Assembly: GCF_024166365.1 (NCBI RefSeq) | Contig: NC_064822.1 | Coordinates: forward strand, 103,722,823-103,786,822 | Direction: 5' to 3' | Source: Elephas maximus indicus | Lineage: Eukaryota > Chordata > Mammalia > Proboscidea > Elephantidae | DNA length: 64,000 nucleotides | Part shown: positions 33,462 through 44,675 of the stretch, piece by piece | Numbering within the stretch: position 1 is the first letter of the stretch | How the letters are laid out: each line of letters opens with the position of its first letter | Notes under the pieces: generated by a model | Databases searched by the model: none | Seen by the model: the letters and a program-made list of their open reading frames with translations, nothing else | Told to the model about the DNA's origin: nothing | Translations under genes and position numbers: made by a program

Positions 33462-34068
33462 TGTCTTATTTACCTAGTGCTGCTGTTGGTTATAACAGAA
33501 ATACCACGAGTTAATGGCTTTAACAAGGAGAAGTTTATTCTCTCACAGTCGAGTAGGCTGCAAGTCCAAATTCAGGGCATCAGCTTCAGGGGAAGGCTTT
33601 CTCTCTGTGTTGGCTCTGGAGGAGGGTCCTTGTCATCAATCTTCCCCTGGTCTAGGAGCGTCTCTGCACAGGAACCTAGGGTCCAAATGATGCGCTCTGC
33701 TCCCGGTGTTGTTTTCTTGATGGTATGAGATCCCCCATCTCTCTGCTCGCTTCTCTTTTATATCTCAAAAGAGATTGGTTTAAGACGAAATCGAATCTTG
33801 TAGATTGAGTCCTGCCTCATTAACGTAACTGCCACTAATCCCATCTCATTAACATCATAGAGATAGGATTTACAACACATAGGAAAATCACATCACATGA
33901 CAAAATGGTGGGCAATCACATAATATTGGGAATCATGGCCTAGCCAAATTAATACACATATTTTTGGGGGACACAATTCAATCCACACCCCAGGGAAACT
34001 CCCTTTACCTTGTATCAGGGAGGTGACCTGAGTAAGGGTGGTGTTATAATCCCGCCCTAATCCTCTCT
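33462..34068 (-). mobile_element. LTR, ERVL-MaLR-like, with an extra 80 bp segment
   Basis: The canonical LTR spans 33462-33989 on the minus strand and closes with caattcaatccaca. Beyond it, 33990-34068 (ccccagggaaactcccttta... to cctaatcctctc) is related sequence that sits inside the 30.4 kb copy instead. TATA-like atataaaagag on the LTR strand lies near 33.76 kb. Confidence 0.65.
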
Positions 34069-35181
34069 TTTTTTATTCTCTAGAAGTTTGTGTAAGATTG
34101 GTGTTACTTCTTCATATATTTGTAAGACTGTATCAGTTAAGTGAACTGATTTTAAGGTTTTTTTCAAGGCATGGTTTTTAATAATGAATTCAAATTATAA
34201 TATATATTAGATGATTCAGAACTTCTGTTTTTTCTGTCAGATTTGGAAAAAGATATCTTTTTAGAGAAATTTGGTCCTTTTTAACTGAATTCTCAACACT
34301 ATTGACGAAGTGGTGAATAATATCCAAAAGTATCTTTTACTTTTGATAGGATCTGTATTGATGTTCCATTTTCTATTGCTGATATTTTGGCAAATTGTGC
34401 TGTCTTTCTTTATTCTTGGTCAGTCTTGTGAAGGGCTTATGAGTGTTATTAATCATTAAAAAAAATTTGGCATTGGGCATTTTACTCTATTGTATGTTTT
34501 CTGTTTCATTAATTTCCACTATGACATTTATTACATTCTTATTTCTACTTTGGGCTTTATTTGCTTTTCTTTTTCTACATTCTTTATATGAAAACTTAGC
34601 CAATGATTTTTTTTAACCATTCTTCCTTTATAATTAAAGACTTCTCTTAAAGCATTGTTTTTGTGGTGTCCCAGGGTTTGGATATGCCATAGCTTTATAT
34701 CTTTATTCCATTCAAAACATTTTGATTGGATTATCATTTACCCAGGAGCTATTTAGACATATATTGATCATTTGAAGGTAATATGCTTTTTTCTTCTGAC
34801 TTTTTTAAAAGGCTTTAACAAGTTTTGGAAAAAAGTCCACCATTGTATCTTCAAAATTACTTCTGTCCTTTTCTCTCTCACTTTTCTTTCTGGGATCTAA
34901 TTACACATATGTCAAAATGTGTCACATATTTCTTACAACCTTTTCTGAGTTTTTATTCTCTCTGTGCTTCAGTTTAATTATTTTTATTGCCCTGTCTTCT
35001 GTTTCAGCAATTCTACCCTCTGTTGTGTGTAATCTGCTAAACTGATCCATTGAGTTTTTAATTCAGATGTTGTTTTTCTATTTTAGAATTTTCTTTTATT
35101 TCTGTAAATTACAAAAATTGTGAATTTCTCCATCTTTTCACCTATTTTCTGCATCTTTTTCTATATTTTCTTGAATATATT

Positions 35182-35222
35182 GTTGCTAGCTGCCGTCAAG
35201 TCGGCTCCTGACTCATGGCTAA
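35182..35222 (-). mobile_element. RTE/AfroSINE 3' tail scrap
   Basis: gttgctagctgccgtcaagt followed by cggctcctgactcatgg is the inverted tail shared by the RTE and the SINEs. Nothing else of the element remains. Confidence 0.5.
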
Positions 35223-35720
35223 ACATAGATATTTTTGAATTCCAATATCTAGATTACCTGTGGATTTCCTTCTGTTGACAATTACTTTCTCATGTGTTTT
35301 GGTCAAATTGTGCTGTCTCTTGTCACATCTAATACTTTTGATTGAATGCCAGACATTATGTATTTAAAACTCTAGAGGCATCAGATGATGTCTTCTTCCT
35401 CCAAAGAGGGTTCACCATTTCCTCTGCTAAGCAGGAAAGTGAGCCATTAATCACCTAAAATGAATCAGCAAGCCATGGCTAGGTTGCAGATTACCCCATT
35501 CCTCAACAGTAATCCTGAAAGCTCCTCAATGAAAGCCTGGACGGTTTTGTTCTCCTTAAGATCATGAAACTATGGGAAAGTTAAAATTGTTTTTCAGAGT
35601 TTATTGGTTCATATCTTTAGCCTCATGCCTTCCACAGCTTTAGAATTCATCAGTGTCTTGAAGGGAAAACTGGCTGTGTCTTCAGCCATCTCACTCCCCA
35701 ATTTTATTATTCCAGCCCAC

Positions 35721-36332
35721 ACAACCACCAAAAACTAAGCTTGTTAGTTTTTTGTTGTTATTGTTGTTTTGTTTTTATCCCTAGTAGCGCCCTCAGCCAA
35801 GGCAAGATTCAATTCTCAGCTACTAGCCAGAATCAGAAAATACTCCCGGGAAAAGAGTTACTACTACCAGTCAGATAGCCTCAGGGAAATGTTCTACAGA
35901 ATTTTAGCACCTCTTTTTTTAGTACTTATTGCTCAGAACATTTAGTTCTGTTATACATGAGGTCAGTATGGGTAGGAGCAGGATGGACAGCAGCTAACAA
36001 CAATAGTCCCTATGGCAACAGTAGCTCTTTCATGATTTCAATGTGTGACTTTTGTATTTTACCCAGATTTTAGTTTAGGTAAGAGTGTTCATCTGCCACA
36101 AACTACTGTGTCCTCCCCAGAAACAGGAGTCTCCGGGCCTTTTTAGATCGATATTCATTCTATTTTAAGAGTTTTAAATGTTATTTCCTATCATTCCTCA
36201 AATCTGAGTTGCTTTTACAACTGATATGTTGAAATAATTTCAAAGTTATGACAAAAAAGAGAGTTCTCATATTTTATTTATCCAAATTTATCAATTTGCA
36301 ATATTTTTGTCACATTTGGTTTTTCATTCTCT
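35721..36332. other. Unassigned DNA before the full-length RTE
   Basis: Contains a (TTG)n/TTTT run near 35.75 kb. No gene or clear repeat is seen. It ends at the RTE target duplication. Confidence 0.4.
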
Positions 36333-36579
36333 AGTTATCTACTCCCGCACGTGTCTGTCATTTTGTCATACTGTGGGGGTGTGCGTGTTGCTGTGATGCT
36401 GGAAGCTATGGCACCGGTATTCAGATACCAGCCGGGTCACCCATGGAGGACAGGTTTCAGCTGATCTTCCAGACTAAGACAGACTAGGAAGAAAGACTTG
36501 GCAGTCTACTTCTGAAAAGCATTAGCCAGTGAAAACCTTAGGAATAGCAGTGGAACATTGTCTGATATAGTGCTGGAAG

Positions 36580-38240
36580 ATGAGCCCCCCCAGGTTGGAA
36601 GGCACTCAAAAGGTGACTGGGGAAGAGCTGCCTCCTCAAAGTAGAGTCAACCTTAATGACGTGGATAAAGTAAAGCTTTCAGGACCTTCATTCGCTGATG
36701 TGGCACAACTCAAAAGGAGAAGAAACAGCTGCAAACATCCATTAATAATCGGAACCTGGAATGTGTGAAGTATGAATCTAGGAAAATTGGAAATCATCAA
36801 AAATGAAATGGAACACATAAACATCGATATCCTAGGCATTAGTGAGCTGAAATGGACAGGAACTGGCCATTTTGAATACGACAATAGTATAGTATACTAT
36901 GCTGGGAGTGACGACTTGAAGAGCAGTGATGTTACATTCATCGTCAAAAAGAACATTTCAAGATCTATGCTGAAGTACAACGCTGTCAGTGATAGGCTAA
37001 ATTATTCAAATTTATGCAACCACTAGGGCCAAGATGAAGAAATACAAGATTTTTTTCAGCTGCTGCAGTCTGAAACTGATCAAACATGCAAACAAGATGC
37101 ATTGATAATTACTGGCGATTGGAATGGGAAAGTTGGAAACAAAGAAGAAGGATCAGTAGTTGGAAAATATGGCCTTGGTGATATAAACAATGCTGGAGAT
37201 AGAATGATAGAATTTTGCAAGACCAATAACTTCTTCATTGCAAATACCTTCTTTCACCAACATAAACAGCAACAGCAACCTTGCCAGAGGGAACTCACAC
37301 AAATCAAATTGACTGCATCTGTGGAAACAGATGATGGAAAAGCTCAATATCATCAGTCAGAACAAGGCCAGGGGCCGACTGTGGAAAAGACCATCAATTG
37401 CTCATATACAAGTTCAAGCTGAAACTGAAGAAAATCAGAGCAAGCCCACGAGAGCCAAAATATGACCTTGAGTACATCCCACCTAAATTTAGAAACCATC
37501 TGAAGAATAGATTTGACGCATTGAACACTAGCGACCAAAGACCAGACGAGTTGTGGAATGACATCAAGGACATCATCCATGAAGAAAGTAAGAGGTTATT
37601 GAAAAGACAGGAAAGAAAGAAAACACCAAGATGGATGTCACAGGAGACTCTGAAACTTGCTCTTGAACATCGAGCAGCTAAAGCAAAAGGAAGAATTGAT
37701 GATGTAAAAGAGCTGAACAGAAGATTTCAAAGAGCGTCCCGAGAAGACAAAGTAAAGTATTATAATGACATGTGCAAAGAGCTGGAGATGGAAAACCAAA
37801 AGGGAAGAACACGCTCGGCATTTCTCAAGCTGAAAGAACTGAAGAAAAAATTCAAGCCTCGAGTTGCAATAGTGAAGGATTCCATTGGGAAAATATTAAA
37901 CGGCGCAGGAAACATCAAAAGAAGATGGAAGGAATACACAGAGTCAATATACCAAAAAGAATTAGTCGATGTTCAACCATTTCAAGAGCTGGTATACAAT
38001 CAGGAACTGATGGTACTGAAGGAAGAAGTCCAAGCTGCTCTGAAGTCATTGGCAGAAAACAAGGCTCCATGAATTGATGGAATATCAATTGAGATGTTTC
38101 AACAAACAGATGCGGCACTGGAGGTGCTTACTTGTCTATGCCAAGAAATATGGAAGGCAGTTTCCTGGCCAACTGACTGGAAGAGTTCCATGTTTATGCC
38201 TGTTCCCAAGAAAGGTGATCCAACCAAATGTAGAAATTAT
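36580..38240 (+). pseudogene. RTE ORF, first part: endonuclease and RT start
   Basis: RTE proteins combine an apurinic-type endonuclease with RT. Seen here are the EN opening ...LIIGTWNV, a TGA at 36766-36768 in place of an Arg codon, then the same frame continuing with ILGISELKWTGTG (catalytic Glu). Next come GDWNGKVGN at 37.1 kb and the terminal D-H before MLIYKFKLKLKKI. A 224-codon open stretch (37398-38072) covers the EN-RT linker and ends at a TGA just before IDGISIEMF. The copy is cut at 38240 by the inverted RTE. Confidence 0.88.
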
Positions 38241-39598
38241 GTTGTTGTTGTTGTTAGGTGCCATCCAGTCGGTTCCGACTCATAGCGACCCTAGCACAAC
38301 AGAATGAAACACTGCCCACACTGAGCCATCCTTACAATCATTGTTATGCTTAAGCTCATTGTTGCAGCCGCTGTGTCAATCCACCTTCTTGAGGGTCTTC
38401 CTTTTTTCTGCTGACCCTGTACTCTGCCAAGCATGATGTCCTTCTCCCAGGACTGATCCCTCCTGCCAACATGTCCAAAGTATGTAAGGTGCTGTCTTGC
38501 CATCCTTGCTTCTAAGCAGCATTCTGATTGTACTTCTAAGACAGATTTGTTCATTCTTCTGGCAGTCCGTGGTATATTCAATATTCTTCACCAACACCAC
38601 AATTCAAAGGTCTCAACTCTTGTTCGGTCTTCCTTATTCATTGTGCAGCTTTCACATGCATAAGATGTGATTGAAAATACCATGGCTTGGGTCAGGCACA
38701 CCTTAGTTTTCAGGGCGAAATCTTTGCTCTTCAACACTTTGAAGAGGTCCTTTGCAGCAGGTTTGCCCAATGCAATGCGTCTTTTGATTTCTTGACTGCT
38801 GTTTCCATGGCTGTTGATTGTGGATCCAAGTAAAATGAAATCCTTGATAACTTCAATCTTTTCTCTGTTTATCATGATGTTGCTCATTGGTCCAGTTGTG
38901 AGGATTTTTGTTTTCTTTATGTTGAGGTGTAATCCAAACTGAAGGCTGTGTCTTTGATCTTCATTAGTAAGTGCTTCAAGTCCTCTTCACTTTCAGCAAG
39001 CAAGGTTGTGTCATCTGCATAACGCAGGTTGTTAGTGAGTCTTCCTCCAATCTCGATGCCCCATTCTTCTTCATATAGTCCAGCTTCCTGTATTATTTGT
39101 TCAGCATACAGATTGAATAGGCATGGTGAAAGGATACAACCCTGACTCACACCTTTCCTGACTTTAAGTCAATCAGTATCCCCTTGTTCTGTCCGAACAA
39201 CTGCCTCTTGATCTATGTAAAGGTTCCTCATGAACACAATTAAGTGTTCTGGAATTCCCATTCTTCTCAGTGTTATCCATAGTTTGTTATGATCCCTGCA
39301 GTCTAATGCCTTTCCATAACCAATAAAACACAGGTAAACATCCTTCTGGTATTCTCTGCTTTCAGCCAGGATCCATCTGACAACAGCAATGATATCCCTG
39401 GTTCCACGTCCTCTTCTGAAACTGCCCTGAATTTCTGGCAGTTCCCTGTCGATATACTGCTGCAGCCATTTTTGAATGAGCTTCAGCAAAATTTTGCTGG
39501 CGTGTGATCTTAATGATATTCTTCTATAATTTCCACATTTGGTTGGATCACCTTTCTTTCTCTTCCAGTCAGTTGGCCAGGAAGCTGTCTTCCATATT
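38241..39598 (-). mobile_element. Inverted, 5'-truncated RTE inside the full-length RTE
   Basis: This minus-strand RTE runs from its 3' tail (plus strand ttgttgttgttaggtgccat) to a 5' truncation at 39598. Candidate target duplication: aattatgt at 38235-38242 and 39599-39606. Open pieces at 39489-39169, 39150-38917 and 38887-38588 cover RT, and the catalytic box is intact (RYADDTTLLAESEEDL). Its truncation point lies almost exactly at the RTE position where it landed. Confidence 0.9.
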
Positions 39599-39604
39599 AA
39601 TTAT

Positions 39605-40862
39605 GTGGAAATTTTAGAACCATATAATTAATATCACATGCAAGCAAAATTTTGCTGAAGATCATCCAAAAACGGCTGCAGCAGTATATCGACAGGGAAC
39701 TGCCAGAAATTCAGGCCGGTTTCAGAAGAGGACGTGGAACCAGGGATATCATTGCTGATGTCAGATAGATCCTGGCTGAAAGCAGAGAATATCAGAAGGA
39801 TGTTTACCTGTTTTATTGACTATGCAAAGGCATTCGACTCTGTGGATCATAACAAATTATGGGTATCATTGTGAAGGATGGGAATTCCAGAACACTTAAT
39901 TGTGCTCATGAGGAACCTTTACATAGATCAAGAGGCAGTTCTTCAAACAGAACAAGGGAATACTGATTGACTTAAAGTCAGGAAAGGTGTGCGTCAGGGT
40001 TGTATCCTTTCACCATGCCTATTCAATCTGTATGCTGAGCAAATAATACAAGAAGCTGGACTATATGAAGAAGAATGGGGCATCAAGATTGGAGGAAGAC
40101 TCATTAACAACCTGCGTTATGCAAATGACACAACCTTGCTTGCTGAAAGTGAAGAGGACTTGAAGCACTTACTAATGAAGATCAAAGACACAGCCTTCAG
40201 TATGGATTACACCTCAACATAAAGAAAACAAAAATCCTCACAACTGGACCAATGAGCAACATCATGATAAATGGAGAAAAGATTGAAGTTGTCAAGGATT
40301 TCATTTTACTTGGATCCACAATCAACCACCATGGAAGCAGCATCAAGAAATCAAAACATGCATTGCATTGGGTAAAGCTGCTGCACAGGACCTCTTTAAA
40401 GTGTCGAAGAGCAAAGATGTCACCTTGAGGACCGAGGTCCGCCTGACCCAAGCCGTGGTATTTTCAATCACATCATATGCATGTGAAAGCTGGACAAGGA
40501 ATAAGGAAGACCAAAGAAGAATTGACACCTTTGAATTGTGGTGTTGGCGAGGAATATTGAATATACCATGGACTGCCAGAAGAAGAAATAAATCTGTCTT
40601 AGAAGAAGTACAACCAGAATGCTGCTTAGAAGCAAGGATGGCGAGACTGCATCTTACATACTTTGGACATGTTGTCAGGAGGGATCAGTCTCTGGAGAAG
40701 GACATCATGCTTGGCAGAGTACAGGGTCAGCAGAAAAGAGGAAGACCCTCAACGAGGTGGATTGACACAGCGGCTGCAACAATGAGCTTAAGCATAACAA
40801 CGATTGTAAGGATGGCTCTGGACAGGGCAGTGTTTCGTTCTGTTGTGCTAGGGTCGCTATGA
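39605..40862 (+). pseudogene. RTE ORF, second part: RT palm to C-terminus
   Basis: Continuation of the host RTE after the insertion. At 39989-40222 the palm reads RQGCILSPCLFNLYAEQ, then RYANDTTLL, so the second catalytic Asp of YADD is Asn. The C-terminal part stays open for 164 codons (40368-40862), with ITSYACESWTRNKEDQRRID and HLTYFGHVVRRDQSLEKDIM. Frameshifts near 39.77, 39.97 and 40.2-40.37 kb break the chain. Confidence 0.88.
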
Positions 40863-40935
40863 GTTGGAACTGACTCAACAGCACCTAACAACAACAACAG
40901 TTATCTACTTATCCACCATATTTTCAGGCAAATAA

Positions 40936-41045
40936 TGTGTGCCTTCTGCATTTTTTTGCTGGCTGCATTCTCCCCAGCCAGACAATTTCATGTGTGCCTT
41001 CTGCATTTTTTTGCTGGCTGCATTCTCCCCAGCGAGACATTTTCA
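40936..41045. repeat. 55 bp tandem duplication, two copies
   Basis: tgtgtgccttctgcattttt ... gccagacaatttca (40936-40990) is followed directly by a copy at 40991-41045 with only a few differences. It lies about 30 bp past the end of the RTE. Confidence 0.9.
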
Positions 41046-41210
41046 TAGGTGCCACCATACCAGTTTTAATGTGTTTATTCCCAATACCTGATTCTTACTT
41101 TATGACATGTCTGTTCAAATCTTTTGCCCATTTTTTCTGAATTTTTTGTCTTCTTACTATTGAATTGTAAGGATTTCTTACGTATTTTGTAAAAAAAAAA
41201 AAAAAAGATT

Positions 41211-41855
41211 TTTCTTAGTTTCCTAGTTCTGCCATAACAAAAATACAAGTGTGGAGGACGGCTTTAAAGAAATGGAATTTATTGTCTTACATTTTGTGAA
41301 GGAGCCCTGGTGGCACAGTGGTTAAGTGCTCAGTTGTTAACTGAAAGGTTGGCAGTTGAAACCCACTAATTGCTCCATGGAAGAAAGATGTGGTATTCTG
41401 TGTCCTTAAAGAGTTACATCTTTGGAAACCCTTTGGGGCAGTTCTACTCTGGTCTATAGGGTTGCTATGAGTTGGAATCCACTTAATAGCAACAGGTGTT
41501 TTTTCTGTCTGTTTGTTTTTTGTCTCACAGTTTTGGAGGCTAGAAGTCCAAATCAGCACATTGGTTCTAAGGGAGATCCTTTCCTTGTCAGTAGCCTCGG
41601 ATGTTTCTTGGCGTTCCTTGGGTTGTAGACAGATCCTCGCATGTTCCCTTCCCTCTGCATGTGTGTCTTTCTATTCTGTCTTTCCTTTTCATAAGATACC
41701 ACTCAGAAGTGATTTGGTTTAGGACACAACCTACTCCAGTGTGACCTCATTAATACAACAAAAGAAAAAACCTATCTCCAAACAGGGTCACATTCATAGG
41801 TACGTGGGTTAAGACTTTAGCATATCTTTTTGGGGACACAGTTCAATCCATAACA
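41211..41855 (-). mobile_element. LTR, ERVL-MaLR-like, carrying a SINE
   Basis: Minus-strand LTR ending on the plus strand with ggggacacagttcaatccat plus aaca. Its middle (ttttggaggctagaagtcca, cttggcgttccttgggttgt) differs from the 30.4, 33.5 and 44.2 kb copies, so it is another subfamily. A 16-base A-run precedes it. Confidence 0.65.
41301..41510 (+). mobile_element. AfroSINE with an internal extra segment
   Basis: A typical head (GGAGCCCTGGTGGCACAGTG) and tail flank about 45 unusual bases (gaagaaagatgtggtattct ... gagttacatct) between box B and the body. The LTR context on both sides (ttgtcttacattttg and ttgtctcacagttttg) suggests an imperfect target duplication. Confidence 0.88.
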
Positions 41856-41875
41856 AGACCTTTGTCAGATATATG

Positions 41876-41878
<3 letters not shown>

Positions 41879-41931
<53 letters not shown>
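41879..41931. repeat. (AT)n microsatellite
   Basis: About 26 perfect AT dinucleotides within old L1 sequence. It is long and uninterrupted, so probably length-variable. Confidence 0.97.
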
Positions 41932-41934
<3 letters not shown>

Positions 41935-42380
41935 GCAGGCATGGTTCTAAGAAGGTCTATATGGTCTCCACCCCTCCTGGCATTATGTGATTTAACTGAA
42001 TATATAGATCAATTTGAGGAAAATTGACATTGTAACAGCATTGTGTTTTCCAATACACAAACATGATATATCTGTTAATTTTTACATGTTCTGGTTTCTG
42101 TATAACTGCAGATGACAATGTCACTAAGCTTTCTGCCTCTATATAACAAGGATTCCTCTTCCTCTGATTTTCTATATCATATTCCTCACTTCTTTTTGAG
42201 TCCACACTCCACAGCATCCTCAAAGTTGAGGTTTCTATTAACTGCCCATTTGAGGCAATTTAGGCTTTCTCTATCATGGTACTCAAAATGCACCAAGCCT
42301 TCACTCACTGCCCAGTCCCAAAACCACTGCCAATTTTTAGGTATTTGTAATAGCAGCACCCAACTTCCAGGTGTCAAAAT

Positions 42381-43626
42381 CTGTTATTAACTATCTAGTT
42401 CTGCATTACAAATTACCCCAAAATTCAGTGGCTTAACACAACAATATTAATTATGTCCAAGTTACTGTGGCTCAGGAATGTGGGAGTGGCTTTTCTGGGT
42501 CATGCAATCTGTGGTGCTCTCACAAGGCTGTAGTTATCTAAACGTTCAACTTGGAAGGACCCAATTCCTAGCTAACTCGCATATTGATATCAGGATTCAG
42601 TTACTGGTGGGTTGTTGGACAGAGGTCTCAGTTCCTTATTAGCTGTTGGCCAAAGTATCACTTGGTTCCTTGCCATGTGGGTTTCTCTGTAGAGCATCTC
42701 ACAACATGGCAACTTCCTTCATTAAAACAAGTATACAAGAGTGCAAGAGTGACAAGAAGAGAAAGAGAGTGCTAGCAAGACAGAAGTCACAATCTCTTTA
42801 ACTAATCAGATAAGGTACACCCCATCACTTTTGACATATTCCATCATTACAGGTAAGGCTCTAGTTCCAGCCCATATCCTAGGGCAGGGGATTATGCAAG
42901 GCATAAATACCAGTGTGTCCCCAATATCTCAAAACGTGTTTTCTCCTTTTCAAAACTGGTGATTGAGAGCTTGACATAACTAATGCCATAATGATACTCT
43001 AAGTAACTTATAAGTTGTTCATTACACAAGCTGCACTAGCCTCTTTTCAAAGGGGAGTGAGTCCTTCTTAGCTTTTGCAGCCTTGGTCTCTCTCCTCTTC
43101 TTTATTTTCTCGGGAGATGGCCTTCAGCCTTCAAGATGGTAGCTAAAAAGGCTGCCTGGCACTTTTGGTCTGCAACTTTCTTCCTTGCTCCTTATCTTTG
43201 TCACAGTAAAATTTGCAGGCGAGTTCTACTAGCTGAAAGATTTTTATGTAAGTTTTTTGCCTGTTACAAACTTACAGATTAGAGTCCAGATGTCCAACAT
43301 GCGTATCTGTAGTTTAATAAAGAATTTCTTGTAGTTATTTTGTGGTTTATATGACCATCTGTGGACTATGTGCTTGAAAACTCTAGGTAATCCTTGCGAA
43401 AATGATATATAAGCTCTGATGTAAAAATTGCTTTTCAGGGCTCCATAAAGACAGCCTGCATTCCTGTCTGGCTTTCCATTGGTGTCACCTCCTTAATAAA
43501 CTTTCTCTCTCTTTCTGACTTGGAGTACATTTCATTGGCTCAACTGCTCCAGGGCACAGGCCCTAACTGGGTAATACCAGGAGGTAGGAAGCATTAGGAG
43601 TCATATAAGAAACTGCTAACCACACA
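42381..43626 (-). mobile_element. MLT1-like LTR interrupted by another LTR
   Basis: From ctatctagttctgcattaca and aattaccccaaaattcagtg, through cacaacatggcaacttcctt, to attatgcaaggcataaatac, this follows a common mammalian MaLR-type LTR on the minus strand. Its last part (aataccaggaggtaggaagc) appears only after the insertion at 42914-43572. Confidence 0.65.
42914..43572 (+). mobile_element. Probable solo LTR of an endogenous retrovirus
   Basis: A 659 bp insertion in the MLT1-like LTR. The flanks repeat aataccag (42906-42913 and 43573-43580), a candidate target duplication. Promoter-like order: TATATAAG at 43406-43413, then AATAAA at 43495-43500 followed by a CT-rich stretch, as in LTR U3-R regions. 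It starts with TG, but the expected terminal CA is not seen. No internal viral genes are present. Confidence 0.55.
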
Positions 43627-44160
43627 CAGTTACATCAAAAAAATATGAAATGTTTAGGAGTAAATCTTTCAAAGTATGAACAAAACCTACACATGGAAAA
43701 CCATAAAACAATGATGAAAAAAATTAAGGAATACTTTTTGTTTTTTTGTATAAATAGAGAAATATACTGTGTTCATGGTTAGAAGACCCGGTATTGTTAA
43801 GATGTCAGTTCTCAACAAAGTGGTTTATAGGTTCAATGCAGTCCCAAACCAAAGCCCAGAAGAGTTTTTTTTGTTTGTTTTATTTTGCTGGTGGTGGGGG
43901 GGGGAGAGGAAAGGAGATTGGGTTTTTTGTTTGTTTAGAAATTGGCAAGCTCATTCTAAAATTCATATGGAAGTGGAAAGGACCATTTCAAAGCCAAAAC
44001 AACTTTGAAAAAGAACAAAATTGAATGACTAAACACTACCTGAGGTCAAACTTTATATAAAGTTATGACAATCAAAATAGTGTGGAATTGACATGAAGTT
44101 AGGCAAACAGATCAAAGAAGCAGGAAACAGAGACCAGAAATAGATTCACATCAATATGGT

Positions 44161-44675
44161 TGTTTCAGTTATCTAGTGTTGCTATAGTAGAAATACCACA
44201 AGTAGATGGCTTTAACAAAGAGAAATTTATTCACTCACAGTTTAGGAGGCCACAAGTCTGAATTCACGGCTCCAGCTCCTGGGGAAGGCTTTGTCTCTCT
44301 TTCAACTCTGGGGGAAGTTCCTTGTCATCAGTCTTCCCCTGGTCTAGGAGTGTCTCAGCACAGGGATCCTGGGTCCAAAGGAGGCACTCCCCTCCCAGCT
44401 CTGCTTTCTCGGTGTTAGGAGGTTCCCCATTTCTCTGCTCCCTTCTCTCTTTTATATCTCAAAAGAGATTGACTCAAGATACAACCAAATCTTGTAGATT
44501 GAGTTCTGCCTCATTAACATAACTGCCTCTAATCCTGCCTCATTAACATCATAGAAGTTATGATTTACAACACATAGAAAAATCACACCAGATGACCAAA
44601 TGGTGGACAATCACACAATACTGGGCCTAGCCAAGTTGACACACATTTTGGGGGAACACGATTCAATCCATAACA
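44161..44675 (-). mobile_element. LTR, ERVL-MaLR-like, complete with 5 bp TSD
   Basis: A 515 bp LTR with TG...CA ends and the target duplication atggt at 44156-44160 and 44676-44680. On the LTR strand it has TATA-like gatataaaagag (near 44.45 kb) and an AATAAA-type signal near its 3' end. This copy fixes the boundaries of the related LTRs at 30.4 and 33.5 kb. Confidence 0.8.

Larger units (their letters stand above)
29881..35720 (-). mobile_element. Ancient L1 (L1M/HAL1-like) broken by four insertions
   Basis: One old minus-strand L1 can be followed across this span in order: ORF2 C-terminus (29.9-30.42 kb), thumb and RT (30.94-31.47, 31.91-32.60, 33.24-33.46 kb), EN-proximal sequence (34.1-34.8 kb) and an ORF1/5' part (34.8-35.7 kb, including tctgggatctaattacacat and gaatgccagacattatgtat). 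Younger elements at 30.4, 31.5, 32.6 and 33.5 kb interrupt it, and its sequence picks up on the far side of each. No coding capacity remains. Confidence 0.7.
36344..40898 (+). mobile_element. Full-length RTE/BovB-type LINE containing an inverted RTE
   Basis: An 11 bp target duplication agttatctact (36333-36343 and 40899-40909) brackets the element. Without the insertion at 38241-39598 it is about 3.2 kb, the normal RTE length. It has a 5'UTR (to about 36.58 kb), endonuclease, RT, C-terminal region and the tail caacagcacctaacaacaac. Stops and frameshifts make it inactive. Confidence 0.92.
41050..42100 (-). mobile_element. Ancient L1 fragments around an LTR
   Basis: Minus-strand L1 sequence (catgtctgttcaaatctttt, gcccattttttctgaatttt) stops near 41,190 and resumes at 41,856 (agacctttgtcagatatatg) after the LTR. 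A further piece (atatagatcaatttgaggaa, atgatatatctgttaatttt) lies at about 41,995-42,100 beyond the AT repeat. Confidence 0.65.

Noticed and set aside
36580-38072. Host gene with a 224-codon exon
   Set aside because: The frame continues the RTE endonuclease-RT protein, is bracketed by the RTE target duplication, and has relatives elsewhere in the window.
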